Source: an uncultured Bacteroides sp. (GTDB lineage: Bacteria; Bacteroidota; Bacteroidia; Bacteroidales; Bacteroidaceae). From it: a stretch of DNA of 60,279 bases. Position numbers and translations under genes: made by a program. The stretch spans positions 29,668 through 89,946 of the forward strand of contig NZ_CAJTSC010000006.1 of NCBI RefSeq assembly GCF_910578895.1. The letters run 5' to 3'. How positions within the stretch are numbered: position 1 is the stretch's first letter; every line of letters begins with the position of its first letter. Below, in pieces: positions 50,866-59,709 of this stretch. The notes under the pieces were generated by a model. It searched no databases. It was not told where the DNA came from and saw nothing but the letters and a program-made list of their open reading frames with translations.

Positions 50866-52533
50866 CTATATTTTATTTAATTGATGATAATAACTCTTCA
50901 ACATCCGGGTATCTTCGCCCTTATCGGTAAATACTTCCAGCAAGACAGGCTGTTCTGCTGTTTCCGGACAAGTAAAAGATTGCATAGCCTCTGCCAGTTG
51001 TCCTCCATTTTCCGCACGCAAATAAAGAAATCCCCGTTCTTCCGCCCAACCTTTTGCCGAGGTCTTGTGAACTGCCGTGATAAATTTCTGCGAAGATTCC
51101 GACACATCAAGCCCCGGCAATGTATGAAAGATTTCTCCACCGCCATTATTCAATAAAAGAATACGCAGGTTAGAACCGATATTGGCATTCCACAACGCAT
51201 TCATGTCATAGAAGAAACTCAAGTCTCCGATAGCTACAAAATTCAGTTTATCGGAAGCCACCGCATAACCTACCGCTGTGGAGAGCGAACCTTCAATGCC
51301 ACTGGTCCCCCGGTTACAACAAACCTCAACTGTGGGAGAAACAGCATACAACTGAGCATAACGCACCACCGAACTGTTTGCCAAATGTAGCACAGATGCT
51401 TCCGGCAAAGATTTTATCAATGTGCCCACTGCCGACATCTCCGAATATGCAAACTCCGGTTCAGGAACAGCCTTACAATAATCTTCCCAGATACGGGAAT
51501 ATTCAGGAGTACGGTTTTCCAAAAGGTTTGCTATCTTTTCCAGAAACTCAAACGGATCCATTTCAATTACCGTAGTCAATGAACTGTAAAGGTCGGTCAC
51601 TTCTCCGTCCGGTGATACGTGCCAATGTTCCTTAGGCGGATGTTGACGAAGGAATTTTTTCAATCGTTTGGAAATGATATGTCCGCCGTAGGTAATCAGC
51701 AGTTCGGGAGCCATTTGCATCATTTTTTCTTCGGACATGGCATAAAGTGCCGTATCAAAATTCTTCACGGGAATACCAGGAACCGTTTGGTTACCGATAT
51801 GCTCCGTCAACCATGCAAAATGTTTATATAGTAATTTAGTATAGCGTTTTTCAAACAGGTAGATAAGATTCATCTGCCCTACCACAATCATCCGCTTCCG
51901 GTATTTATTCATGCGGTCGATGAGATCGTTATAATCGCGATCGTAAATGTTCAATCCCTGATAACGAGTGATAACACGTGCTTCGGGCAAGGTATTTGTC
52001 GTAAAATTGAATAGAGGTTCGGAAATAGGTACATTGATATGTACCGGTCCTTTTCCATGATGATTCGTTTCCAGCAATGCCTCATTTATCAATCGGTTAC
52101 AGAACCATTCATCTTCGTCCGTATGAATTTCGGGAAGACTGACAGACTTCTTCACCAACGACCGGAACACATCCGGTTGTGGAATCGTCTGTCCGTCCAT
52201 TTGTCCAATCCAAGCAGACGGACGGTCGGCGGAAATTACTATTAAAGGGACTTTCTGATAAAAAGCCTCTGCCACAGCAGGATGAAGATTTAGTAAGGCT
52301 GTTCCCGAAGTGCAACAAACCGCAACGGGCCTACCGCTATTCAAAGCCAAACCAAGAGCAAAATATCCTGCACTCCGCTCATCCGTCATTGCATGACATA
52401 CAAAATCCGGATGCTCAGACAAAGTATGCACAATAGGAACATTACGGCTACCCGGACACAACACAACCTTGGTTACACCATGCGCTTTGAGAAGCGCCAC
52501 CAGTTGAAGTATATTCTTTTTGTCTGTATACAT
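50866..52533 (-). CDS. menD: 2-succinyl-5-enolpyruvyl-6-hydroxy-3-cyclohexene-1-carboxylate synthase
   Basis: This 555-residue thiamine-diphosphate enzyme adds the succinyl unit from 2-oxoglutarate to isochorismate. Near the N-terminus it has CPGSRN, SERSAG-like TDERSAGYFALG and CCTSGTA; the ThDP-binding part is GDLSFFYDMNAL (about residues 445-456), and NRGTSGIEGSLSTAVG is the preceding family block. It lies seven bases after menF in the operon. Confidence 0.96.
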   Translation of the reverse strand: MYTDKKNILQLVALLKAHGVTKVVLCPGSRNVPIVHTLSEHPDFVCHAMTDERSAGYFALGLALNSGRPVAVCCTSGTALLNLHPAVAEAFYQKVPLIVISADRPSAWIGQMDGQTIPQPDVFRSLVKKSVSLPEIHTDEDEWFCNRLINEALLETNHHGKGPVHINVPISEPLFNFTTNTLPEARVITRYQGLNIYDRDYNDLIDRMNKYRKRMIVVGQMNLIYLFEKRYTKLLYKHFAWLTEHIGNQTVPGIPVKNFDTALYAMSEEKMMQMAPELLITYGGHIISKRLKKFLRQHPPKEHWHVSPDGEVTDLYSSLTTVIEMDPFEFLEKIANLLENRTPEYSRIWEDYCKAVPEPEFAYSEMSAVGTLIKSLPEASVLHLANSSVVRYAQLYAVSPTVEVCCNRGTSGIEGSLSTAVGYAVASDKLNFVAIGDLSFFYDMNALWNANIGSNLRILLLNNGGGEIFHTLPGLDVSESSQKFITAVHKTSAKGWAEERGFLYLRAENGGQLAEAMQSFTCPETAEQPVLLEVFTDKGEDTRMLKSYYHQLNKI

Positions 52534-52540
52534 GGTGAAG

Positions 52541-53650
52541 TTAATGATTAAGATTAATAATCAGACGTTTCATAGTTTGCAGTTTCTTTTCCGTTTCCAA
52601 CCACTCATCATTCAATTCCGAAGAAGCCAACAACCCGCCGCCGGCATAAAAAGACAACTGTCCGTTTTCAATGTGCATACACCGCAAATTCACATACAAA
52701 TCCGTCTTTCCATCAGGATCGAGCCATCCGATGAAACCGGAATAATAACATCGGTCATATCCTTCGTTTTCCAATATGAACCGATATGCCTCCTTTTTCG
52801 GTAATCCGCACACTGCAGGAGTAGGATGCAGAGTGTCCAAAAGACTTCCCAATCTTTTGTTATCTTCCAAAGTAAAATGAAAACTTGTTTTCAGGTGAGA
52901 CAATGCTCCGGCATAAACAGCATACGGACCGTTTTCCGTAGGGTGAATACCCGCAGAAAGGAGCTGACGGCGGATATAGGATACTACATAATCCTGTTCT
53001 TGCCGATTCTTCTCACCCCATTCCTGCGGAAGTTTACCATCTTGCAAAGGCTGGGTTCCTGCCAATGCAACCGTATTCCACTCGTTTTTCTCTCCGGACA
53101 AAATAATCTCAGGGGTACTGCCCATCCAAATACCGGTTTGAGGAGTGTAACATAAATATATATAAGAATGAATGTAATGCTTACATGCCGCACGAAATAC
53201 TGCCGAAAGAGAAAAGCCCGAAATTTGTCCAATGACGGACTTACGGGAAAGAACTAATTTTTCAAACCTCTTATTGCGTAAAGCTTCTATGAATGTACGG
53301 AAACACGTTTCATATTCTTCCGTACAAGTATCCGAAAAGGTTTCCTCTTCCTGAAGCAAACGGGAAACCTCCCGTTCTTCTTCCGTGTACTCACCAAGGG
53401 ATAAAGGTTGCCCCCACTGCTCCGGTTGTATCAGTACAATCGGACACGCCTCGTTTACTCTGAAAGGTGCTATGACGAAACCTCTTTCCCCATCCAGTTC
53501 CTTAAACTCATACAATAAACGGACGCTTCCCGTTTCTTGTGTCAACAGACGGGGAACAGTCTCTCCGGGAATACGATAAACAGCAAAAGGCTGTTTTTTC
53601 CGAATCAATCTATCAATAACTGTCAGATTACTTATCTCTTTGTCAATCAT
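52541..53650 (-). CDS. menF: Isochorismate synthase
   Basis: This 369-residue chorismate-binding enzyme converts chorismate to isochorismate and commits it to menaquinone. The conserved catalytic region includes KLVLSRKSV, GSTPEIILS, LAGTQPL, the HLKT stretch and PTPAVCGLPK, with the late SGFIGWLDPDG and ALYVNLRCM-like DLYVNLRCMH. First gene of the men transcript. No menA or menH is present in the window. Confidence 0.94.
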   Translation of the reverse strand: MIDKEISNLTVIDRLIRKKQPFAVYRIPGETVPRLLTQETGSVRLLYEFKELDGERGFVIAPFRVNEACPIVLIQPEQWGQPLSLGEYTEEEREVSRLLQEEETFSDTCTEEYETCFRTFIEALRNKRFEKLVLSRKSVIGQISGFSLSAVFRAACKHYIHSYIYLCYTPQTGIWMGSTPEIILSGEKNEWNTVALAGTQPLQDGKLPQEWGEKNRQEQDYVVSYIRRQLLSAGIHPTENGPYAVYAGALSHLKTSFHFTLEDNKRLGSLLDTLHPTPAVCGLPKKEAYRFILENEGYDRCYYSGFIGWLDPDGKTDLYVNLRCMHIENGQLSFYAGGGLLASSELNDEWLETEKKLQTMKRLIINLNH

Positions 53651-53718
53651 CTTGTTCCATAAAAGAATAAAATTACTGCAACATTCGGGTGTACGCTACA
53701 TAATTTTAATTCGGATGA

Positions 53719-53726
53719 CAAAGATA
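53719..53726 (-). promoter_or_regulatory. Bacteroides -7 element of the men/cob operon
   Basis: TATCTTTG on the minus strand, 68 bases before the menF ATG. The 5' leader would be about 60 bases. Confidence 0.6.
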
Positions 53727-53802
53727 CAAAATCCTTTTTCATAGAATATATAAAGCGAAAAATTGTTTGCGTTGTCTTTTTATGAATAAAACAAAGAAAG
53801 CA

Positions 53803-53843
53803 CAAAAAAATGCCGATATGGATGAATATCCCCATATCGGCAT
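53803..53843 (-). terminator. Intrinsic terminator of the coiled-coil membrane protein gene
   Basis: A perfect 12-bp stem (ATGCCGATATGG with CCATATCGGCAT, arms 53810-53821 and 53832-53843) and a ten-base loop are followed on the minus strand by a seven-base T-run. Confidence 0.9.
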
Positions 53844-53874
53844 AAAGAATTTACCTTATTGAAACCATTCAAAA

Positions 53875-54897
53875 TCAGATTTCTACTCTTTCCTGTGTTT
53901 TTCTGCTGCCATAAGCACCGGCAACGCAACACAATACAGCTCCGAACAAAATAGCGAAGAATGAAACCAAAGCAGAACGTGCGGCTGCGTCCGTCGCTTT
54001 ATCGGCAGCCACTAATGCTTTATGCTTGACCTCTTCCCACTCTTGTACCGCTTTTTGCAAATTGGTTTCCAAGTTATCTATCTGTACTTTGGCATCATCT
54101 ATCAGATCCATATACTGTTCTACCGTTTTGTCTGCTTCCGCCTTTGACATATTGGTATTGTTGGCTATGGCTTTCGACAAATCTTCCCGATCTATGTTCT
54201 TGCTAAGATTTTCCGCACGTTGTTTCAAGCGCCCCAAAAATCCATTGAGCGTTTCATCCGTTTCCTGAGGAGAAGCAACAATTGTCTTGATGGATTTACT
54301 TAAGTCATTTTTCACCTCTTCCAACTGTTTCTTCAAATAGTCCGGTTGTAATTCTTTTACATTGCTTTTGACAAGTGCGGTACGGATATTCTGCGGTATA
54401 TCCCCATCTTTCAGGGTTGCATTGAAATCAACCTTACCGAATAATTTCTCTGCTTCTCCAGACAATGCGGACACTCCGCTTCCGACAACATTGCCTGCTC
54501 CGGACAGAACGCTACCCGTAACAGAAGAAACAGCCCCAAGTGCGTTCGCCGTCATCTTTGCCGTACCTACAGCTAAGAAAATTCCCAATATTACGGCAAC
54601 AATCAATGTAGTGGCCCAAACCAGAAATCCATGTATTATGCCATCCATACCGGCCAACTTTCCGGCGACAAAACCACCGGCAGCCATGCCGACAACCAAA
54701 ATAACTGCGGAACCAATCCCGACAGCAGCGCCTATGCCCGAAACAGGATGTTCGGACAACGGGTCGAACATAAATAATCCGATACTCGAATTCAAAATGG
54801 ACAACAACACGGATATCGCCAAGACGGTCATGACACCTCCTAAAACACTTCCCCAGGACACTCTGCCCCTCAGTTCTATAAAACTTAATTTTTTCAT
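53875..54897 (-). CDS. Unrecognised membrane protein with periplasmic or cytoplasmic coiled coil
   Basis: This 340-residue protein has three hydrophobic segments in its first half (about 15-38, 55-82, 88-115), Gly/Ala-rich like small-molecule or YrzE-type membrane proteins, then about 190 hydrophilic residues with heptad-like helices (VKELQPDYLKKQLEEVKNDL, ENLSKNIDREDLSKAI), and a last membrane segment near 305-328. I start at 54897 (MKKLSFIELRG); an upstream in-frame ATG at 54963 lacks sense as a protein start. I do not recognise a named family with confidence. It has its own terminator and lies apart from its neighbours. Confidence 0.75.
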   Translation of the reverse strand: MKKLSFIELRGRVSWGSVLGGVMTVLAISVLLSILNSSIGLFMFDPLSEHPVSGIGAAVGIGSAVILVVGMAAGGFVAGKLAGMDGIIHGFLVWATTLIVAVILGIFLAVGTAKMTANALGAVSSVTGSVLSGAGNVVGSGVSALSGEAEKLFGKVDFNATLKDGDIPQNIRTALVKSNVKELQPDYLKKQLEEVKNDLSKSIKTIVASPQETDETLNGFLGRLKQRAENLSKNIDREDLSKAIANNTNMSKAEADKTVEQYMDLIDDAKVQIDNLETNLQKAVQEWEEVKHKALVAADKATDAAARSALVSFFAILFGAVLCCVAGAYGSRKTQERVEI

Positions 54898-55305
54898 AAT
54901 TGTTAGGTTTTTAATTAATACTATGTTTGATATTTCATAAAACAAACAGCGTTGAAAGAGCATTTGTTTGATTAATGTTTGTCATTACCATAAATATTTG
55001 TGTTAAAAAGCGCACGAACGAATATATAAAAGTAGATTGGGCGGTGTTATATATGACTTCAGGGAACATCCACCCTGCCATCAGGAATATATTTTTATAA
55101 CCAATACGAAGTCTATATACTTTTGAATTCTTAAATAGATGTTAAAACCTCTCCCTCTTTCCGAACTATCTGTTTTTACGGACTGTTTTTTAGGCAAAGG
55201 TCAGTGACAAAGTAATTCATTGCCTTGTATACAATCATAACTATACAACTGACAATATACTGTGTGTGACATTTTATTGTATTACTATTAATTTATTTTT
55301 TAATT
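54898..55305. other. Divergent intergenic region, 408 bases
   Basis: AT-rich. It holds a likely rightward promoter at 55118-55125 and otherwise only a weak AGGCAA/TTGCCT hairpin near 55192-55235. No reading frame of note. Confidence 0.5.
55118..55125 (+). promoter_or_regulatory. Possible -7 element for the OmpA-family gene
   Basis: TACTTTTG matches TAnnTTTG but lies 180 bases before the ATG, so the leader would be long. Confidence 0.4.
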
Positions 55306-56448
55306 ATGAAAAAATCTATCTTTGCTTTAGCACTAAGCATGGGCATTCTTACCCTGCATGCGCAAAATGACCGTACAGTCCTTGAGGGTACACGCCCTGG
55401 CGACAATTGGTCTATTGAACTGAAAACCGGTGCCGTGACACCTCTTACTCACAGCGCTTTTTTCAAAAATGCCCGACCGGCATTCGGATTCGGGATTGGT
55501 AAACAACTTACGCCTATATTCGGTTTGGGCATTCAAGGTATGGGATATGTAAACACCTCAGCCAGCAAAACCGCATTCGATGCTTCCGAAGTAAGCGTAC
55601 TCGGTAAGGCAAATCTGATGAATCTCTTCGGAGGATATACGGGCGAGCCACGTGTCTTTGAAATTGAAACCGTGACGGGTATAGGCTGGCTGCATTATTA
55701 TCAGAATGGCCCCGGCGACACGAATTCCTGGTCTACGCGCCTTGGCCTAAACCTGAACTTCAATCTGGGTGAAGAAAAAGCATGGACATTCGGCATCAAA
55801 CCTGCTGTCGTATATGATATGCAAGGAGACTTCAGCAAAGCCAAAAGCCGTTTCAATGCCAACCATGCAAGCTTCGAACTGACTGCCGGACTGACTTATC
55901 ATTTCATGGGTAGCAACGGCAAACATCATTTCACAAATGCAAAACCCTACGATGCAGCAGAAGTGGCAGAGCTGAACGGTGCAGTCAACGACTTGCGTTC
56001 ACAACTGAGCGACAAAGACATGCAACTGAGCAATGCCATGCAACATGCAAACAGTTTACAAAGAGAATTGGCTGATTGCAAAGCTCAAGCTGCCAATGTA
56101 GAAACCGTAGTAAAGACCAACCGGATTCCAGAATCCATTGTTACTTTCCGACAAGGAAAATCAACGGTTGACGCTTCTCAATTGCCTAATGTGGAACGTG
56201 TGGCAACTTACATGAAGAAACATTCTGATGCCAAAGTTATCATCAAAGGATATGCTTCTCCCGAAGGTAAACTTGCTTTCAATGAAAAATTGGCAAAAGC
56301 GCGTGCCGAAGCCGTAAAAAGCATACTTGTAAGAAAGTATAAAATTGACGATACCCGCATCACTGCCGAAGGACAAGGAATTGGCGATATGTTCTCCGAA
56401 CCGGATTGGAACCGCGTAAGTATTTGTACTATCGACGAAAGCAAATAA
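55306..56448 (+). CDS. OmpA-family outer-membrane protein
   Basis: This 380-residue protein has a signal peptide (about residues 1-20, ending LHAQ), an N-terminal eight-strand-like beta-barrel (about 25-205), a helical spacer (VAELNGAVNDLRSQLSDKDM, about 220-265) and a C-terminal OmpA peptidoglycan-binding domain (VIIKGYASPEGKLAFNEKLAKAR, in part). It should anchor the outer membrane to the cell wall. The family is abundant in Bacteroides outer membranes. The hairpin at 56501-56562 follows. Confidence 0.92.
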   Translation: MKKSIFALALSMGILTLHAQNDRTVLEGTRPGDNWSIELKTGAVTPLTHSAFFKNARPAFGFGIGKQLTPIFGLGIQGMGYVNTSASKTAFDASEVSVLGKANLMNLFGGYTGEPRVFEIETVTGIGWLHYYQNGPGDTNSWSTRLGLNLNFNLGEEKAWTFGIKPAVVYDMQGDFSKAKSRFNANHASFELTAGLTYHFMGSNGKHHFTNAKPYDAAEVAELNGAVNDLRSQLSDKDMQLSNAMQHANSLQRELADCKAQAANVETVVKTNRIPESIVTFRQGKSTVDASQLPNVERVATYMKKHSDAKVIIKGYASPEGKLAFNEKLAKARAEAVKSILVRKYKIDDTRITAEGQGIGDMFSEPDWNRVSICTIDESK

Positions 56449-56500
56449 GCGACTGTCATAGGAAGACAAATTCCTACAGAATAAATACTCTATTTTTCAC

Positions 56501-56562
56501 GAGGGTGTATCGAAACTCTGAAAGACCTAATATATTGTCATTCAGTGTTTGGATACACCCTC
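56501..56562. repeat. 24-bp inverted repeat with GGGTGT arms
   Basis: Arms 56501-56524 and 56539-56562 pair with three mismatches around a 14-base AT-rich loop. No T-run follows on either strand. The arm start GAGGGTGTATCGAAA resembles the arm at 58503-58517. Confidence 0.7.
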
Positions 56563-56580
56563 TAAACATCAATATATATT

Positions 56581-57804
56581 ATGGACTTACATTCAGGATT
56601 ACCTTATTGGATTATCAGAAACTCCCTGTTTGACTATTTTCATCCCTTGGAGGATGATTTGTCAACAGACGTCGTCATCATAGGTTCCGGTATAACGGGT
56701 GCCTTGATGGCGCATGAGTTGTGTCGTGCCGGAATAGAATGTTGCATAATTGACAAGCGCAGCATCGCTACCGGTAGTTCTGCGGCAAGTACGGCCCTAC
56801 TGCAATATGAGATAGACATTCCACTCTGCCGGATGACGGAAATTATCGGTGAAGAAAACGCAGCAACAGCCTATCATGCATGCCTGCAATCCATTACCGA
56901 TATTAAAACCGTATTGAAAGAAACAGGTATCGATGCAGGCTACGAACAATTACCCAGCCTCTTCTATGCCAGCAATGCGGCAGACAACAAACTACTGGAA
57001 CAAGAATATGAAATACGGCAAAAGCATGGGTTACCGGTCAGCCTGCTTAAAAAAAAGGAAACCGTAGAACAATATCATGTGAAAGTACCGGGCAACGCTC
57101 TGGTAAACAAAGCATCCGCGCAAATGGATGCCTATAGAGCCGCAACCGGACTGCTTACTTATAATATGAAAGAAAACGGACTGAAAGTTTTCACCCATAC
57201 CGGTATAAAGGAGTATACCGAAACGTCTGGCGGTTGTGTCATGACAACAAATAAAGGAAACAAAATTACGTGCGGATATATAATCGTAGCCGCAGGATTT
57301 GAGGCCGGACAATTCCTACCCCGGAAAATCATGGACCTGACCTCTACTTATGCGCTCATATCACATCCGGTAACTCCGGAACATCTATGGCCGACACGTT
57401 GCCTCATTTGGGAAACAGCCGATCCTTATCTGTACATCCGTACCACCGACGGCAACCGGATTATCGTAGGCGGCGAGGATGAAAAGTTGAGTGACCCGCA
57501 ACGCCGTGACTCACTGCTCAGAAAGAAAATCGGTATTTTGGAGAAGAAATTCAAAAAGTTACTGCCCGATATTCCTTTCAAGACGGAAATGGCATGGTGC
57601 GGCACATTCAGTACCACCAAAGATGGATTGCCCTTCATTGGTAACTGGCCCGGCAAAGAACGGACATTTTTCGATTTAGGATACGGTGGAAATGGAATTA
57701 CTTTCAGCATGATCGGAGCACAAATCATCTGCCGTCAATTACAAGGTATCAAGGATGAACGCAGCCATGTTTTCGGTTACGAAAGAATTGAAAAATATTG
57801 GTAA
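56581..57804 (+). CDS. FAD-dependent oxidoreductase (DAO/glycine oxidase-like)
   Basis: This 407-residue flavoprotein has the FAD-binding dinucleotide motif DVVIIGSGITGALMAHEL (GxGxxG) at about residues 32-49, a Ser/Ala-rich second segment (TGSSAASTALLQYEID), IIVAAGFEAG near 238 and a C-terminal GYGGNGITFS. It belongs to the DAO family that oxidises amines or amino acids, often without a membrane anchor. Substrate unknown. The start at 56581 is 18 bases after the inverted repeat. Confidence 0.87.
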   Translation: MDLHSGLPYWIIRNSLFDYFHPLEDDLSTDVVIIGSGITGALMAHELCRAGIECCIIDKRSIATGSSAASTALLQYEIDIPLCRMTEIIGEENAATAYHACLQSITDIKTVLKETGIDAGYEQLPSLFYASNAADNKLLEQEYEIRQKHGLPVSLLKKKETVEQYHVKVPGNALVNKASAQMDAYRAATGLLTYNMKENGLKVFTHTGIKEYTETSGGCVMTTNKGNKITCGYIIVAAGFEAGQFLPRKIMDLTSTYALISHPVTPEHLWPTRCLIWETADPYLYIRTTDGNRIIVGGEDEKLSDPQRRDSLLRKKIGILEKKFKKLLPDIPFKTEMAWCGTFSTTKDGLPFIGNWPGKERTFFDLGYGGNGITFSMIGAQIICRQLQGIKDERSHVFGYERIEKYW

Positions 57805-57830
57805 CCATACTCACGGTTATTTTGAAAACA

Positions 57831-57895
57831 AATATCCCAAAACAAAAATGAACCGGTCATTCCTATCGACCATACATTTTCTGTTTTGGGATATT
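57831..57895. terminator. Hairpin between convergent genes
   Basis: AATATCCCAAAACA (57831-57844) pairs with TGTTTTGGGATATT (57882-57895) across a 37-base loop that contains a small GGTC/GACC helix. On the minus strand TTTGTTTTC follows, so it may end the leftward transcript from 58135 as well as the rightward one. Confidence 0.65.
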
Positions 57896-57928
57896 CCTGT
57901 TTAGTCAACAAACACGACTATGCCATCT

Positions 57929-58135
57929 TCAAGACCTTTCAAGACCGACACCTAACCATTGTGCCATATGATACTTCCCATAGAAATAATAGAAAAGCAA
58001 TCCTACCCAACTGGTAAGAAGTATCAGAACAATGGCTATCAGCCTTCTTTCTACCGGCGCATGAATACGCCATATTTCCAAAGCGGCTCTGATAGTCAGT
58101 ACCAATCCTACAATCCATATTATAAATCCAGTCAT
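57929..58135 (-). CDS. Small membrane protein, PLDc_N-like
   Basis: This 68-residue protein has two hydrophobic helices (residues 3-18 and 31-53). The second reads IVLILLTSWVGLLFYYFYGK, the pattern of the PLDc_N domain found alone in small proteins and at the N-terminus of cardiolipin synthases. The role of the stand-alone form is unknown. It is the last of a run of minus-strand small genes. Confidence 0.75.
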   Translation of the reverse strand: MTGFIIWIVGLVLTIRAALEIWRIHAPVERRLIAIVLILLTSWVGLLFYYFYGKYHMAQWLGVGLERS

Positions 58136-58186
58136 AATCTACTTATATACAAAATATTACTACCAACAGAAGGATACATCCAAAAA

Positions 58187-58483
58187 TCAGTCAAGCTTCT
58201 TCTCAACTTCTTTTTTTACATCATTATATCCTTCTTTTATTTCTTTCTTAGCCTTTTCGGCACCTTGTTTGACATCTTGCTTCGCATCTTTCCATGCATC
58301 TTTTACAGCATCGGCACCATCTTGAACTTTATCAGACACTTTATCTGCCGCATTATTGACGTCGCTTTTTACTTTTTCTACTTGATATTCCACTTTTTTC
58401 TGCTCTTTCTTATCACGACAGGATGTAAAAGAAGCTACCAATGTCAATACCAGAACTGCAAACAATAACTTTTTCATATTCAT
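58187..58483 (-). CDS. Small amphipathic lipoprotein with apolipoprotein-like repeats
   Basis: This 98-residue protein has a lipoprotein signal (MNMKKLLFAVLVLTLVASFTSC) followed by about 75 residues of charged helix rich in Lys, Asp, Glu and Val, in irregular 11-residue repeats such as DKVSDKVQDGADAVKDAWKD. Similar repeat helices appear in YtxH/CsbD-like and apolipoprotein-like stress proteins. The start could be two codons later. It resembles the YtxH-like gene at the window's right end in composition. Confidence 0.75.
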   Translation of the reverse strand: MNMKKLLFAVLVLTLVASFTSCRDKKEQKKVEYQVEKVKSDVNNAADKVSDKVQDGADAVKDAWKDAKQDVKQGAEKAKKEIKEGYNDVKKEVEKKLD

Positions 58484-58502
58484 TCAATTTTAATAATTAA
58501 AA

Positions 58503-58563
58503 AGGGTGTGCCGAAATCAATGACAAAATGTAAAGCTGATTTATCAGAATTTCAACACACCCT
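58503..58563 (-). terminator. Hairpin with GGGTGT arms, terminator of the small Lys-rich gene
   Basis: Arms 58503-58517 and 58549-58563 pair except for a two-base bubble. On the minus strand TTTTTAATT follows directly. The arms resemble those at 56501-56562. Confidence 0.7.
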
Positions 58564-58589
58564 CGTACAAATTTCAACGTTCTAAACTC

Positions 58590-58700
58590 TTACTTCTTCT
58601 CTGCTTTTTTGCATGAGGTTGAAGACTTACACTCTTTGGCCTGAACATCTTTTTTAGTGCTCTTTGCCTCTTCCTGTTTTTTTTCAGTTTTCTTGTTCAT
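58590..58700 (-). CDS. Tiny lysine-rich protein, 36 residues
   Basis: A complete frame from ATG (58700) to TAA (58590), starting MNKKTEKKQEEAKSTKK and ending SCKKAEKK, with 14 Lys and two Cys. It has no signal peptide or membrane segment. It lies 58 bases before the terminator-like hairpin end and 58 bases after the manganese catalase stop, in line with its neighbours. I do not recognise a family; small Lys-rich proteins of this type may bind nucleic acid. Support is position, clean start and stop, and a terminator. Confidence 0.6.
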   Translation of the reverse strand: MNKKTEKKQEEAKSTKKDVQAKECKSSTSCKKAEKK

Positions 58701-58758
58701 AATTAAATGGTTTATGGTTAATACTCACAACGGCTTATAAACCGATGTTTCTTTTAAT

Positions 58759-59691
58759 TTACTCATACTTGCACCAAGACATATTCTTCTCCGGAGTAGC
58801 CGACAAAACCTGCTCGCTACGTTCCTTGGACAAACGCGTCTCTTTCTTGGCAATATCTTTTTTCGAACGGTCCGTACCTTCCGGCTTCTTATTCAGCAAT
58901 CCATTGGTGCTTCTTACTTCTTCCAACGGCTTTTCTATATATTGCCATTGTTCTTTCAGTTGCGTACTCTCTCCTTCATTCCACGGCCCGCGAGCATCAT
59001 TGCCTTTCGACAGATTGAAATGCAGGTTACTGTATTTGGGGGAAGTTTGGAATACTCCCGGCGGAAAATTGGGTTGGATTGTCGCTAAAGCCGCCTCAAA
59101 CTGTTGATAGTGAGTCACCTCGCGAGTCATGAGGAAACCGAGCGTTTCCTTTACCAAAGGGTCGTCTGTCAGTTGAAGAAGGTTTTCGTAACCTATTTTG
59201 GCACGTGCCTCTCCTGCCATATTGGAACGAAGATCCACCGTCAGTTCTGCCGTAGCAGATACATAAGTCGCACACCAAGGATTTCCGTTACTGTCCGTCA
59301 AAGCCGGACTGCCGGGAGCACCCACTAAGAACTGCGGATTGGTGAATGCCTGATGAATCAGGTCTTCCTTTGCCGATTTGCCACTCATCATCGTATGGAG
59401 CGGCGTATCTTCAAGGGCATCCTTCATTTCTCCGTTAACTTTTCCCAAAAGCATCTGAATGGTCGCTCCTACAATTTCCAAATGTCCGAATTCCTCGGTA
59501 GCGATGTCCATCAACATGTCATATTTGTCCGGAAAAGGATTATGACAACCGAAAGCCTGCACGAAATACTGCAAAGCTGATTTCAACTCTCCGTTCGCAC
59601 CACCAAACGCCTCAAGCATGACCCGGGCGAAACGCGGGTCGGGTTGTGAGACCCGAGCGTTAAACTGCAAGTCTTTTACATGATAAAACAT
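58759..59691 (-). CDS. Manganese catalase
   Basis: This 310-residue enzyme disproportionates hydrogen peroxide with a dimanganese centre, so no haem is needed. The family ligands are visible: E35 in GANGELKSALQY, E66/E67 and H70 in DIATEEFGHLEI, and the later Glu and His in MAGEARAKIGYE and MTREVTHYQQFEAAL. The C-terminal 60 residues are hydrophilic (KKPEGTDRSKKDIAKKETRL) and look like a poorly ordered tail. It sits among small stress-type genes, which suggests a peroxide or general stress role. Confidence 0.95.
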   Translation of the reverse strand: MFYHVKDLQFNARVSQPDPRFARVMLEAFGGANGELKSALQYFVQAFGCHNPFPDKYDMLMDIATEEFGHLEIVGATIQMLLGKVNGEMKDALEDTPLHTMMSGKSAKEDLIHQAFTNPQFLVGAPGSPALTDSNGNPWCATYVSATAELTVDLRSNMAGEARAKIGYENLLQLTDDPLVKETLGFLMTREVTHYQQFEAALATIQPNFPPGVFQTSPKYSNLHFNLSKGNDARGPWNEGESTQLKEQWQYIEKPLEEVRSTNGLLNKKPEGTDRSKKDIAKKETRLSKERSEQVLSATPEKNMSWCKYE

Positions 59692-59709
59692 AATCTTTAC
59701 AATTTGAAG

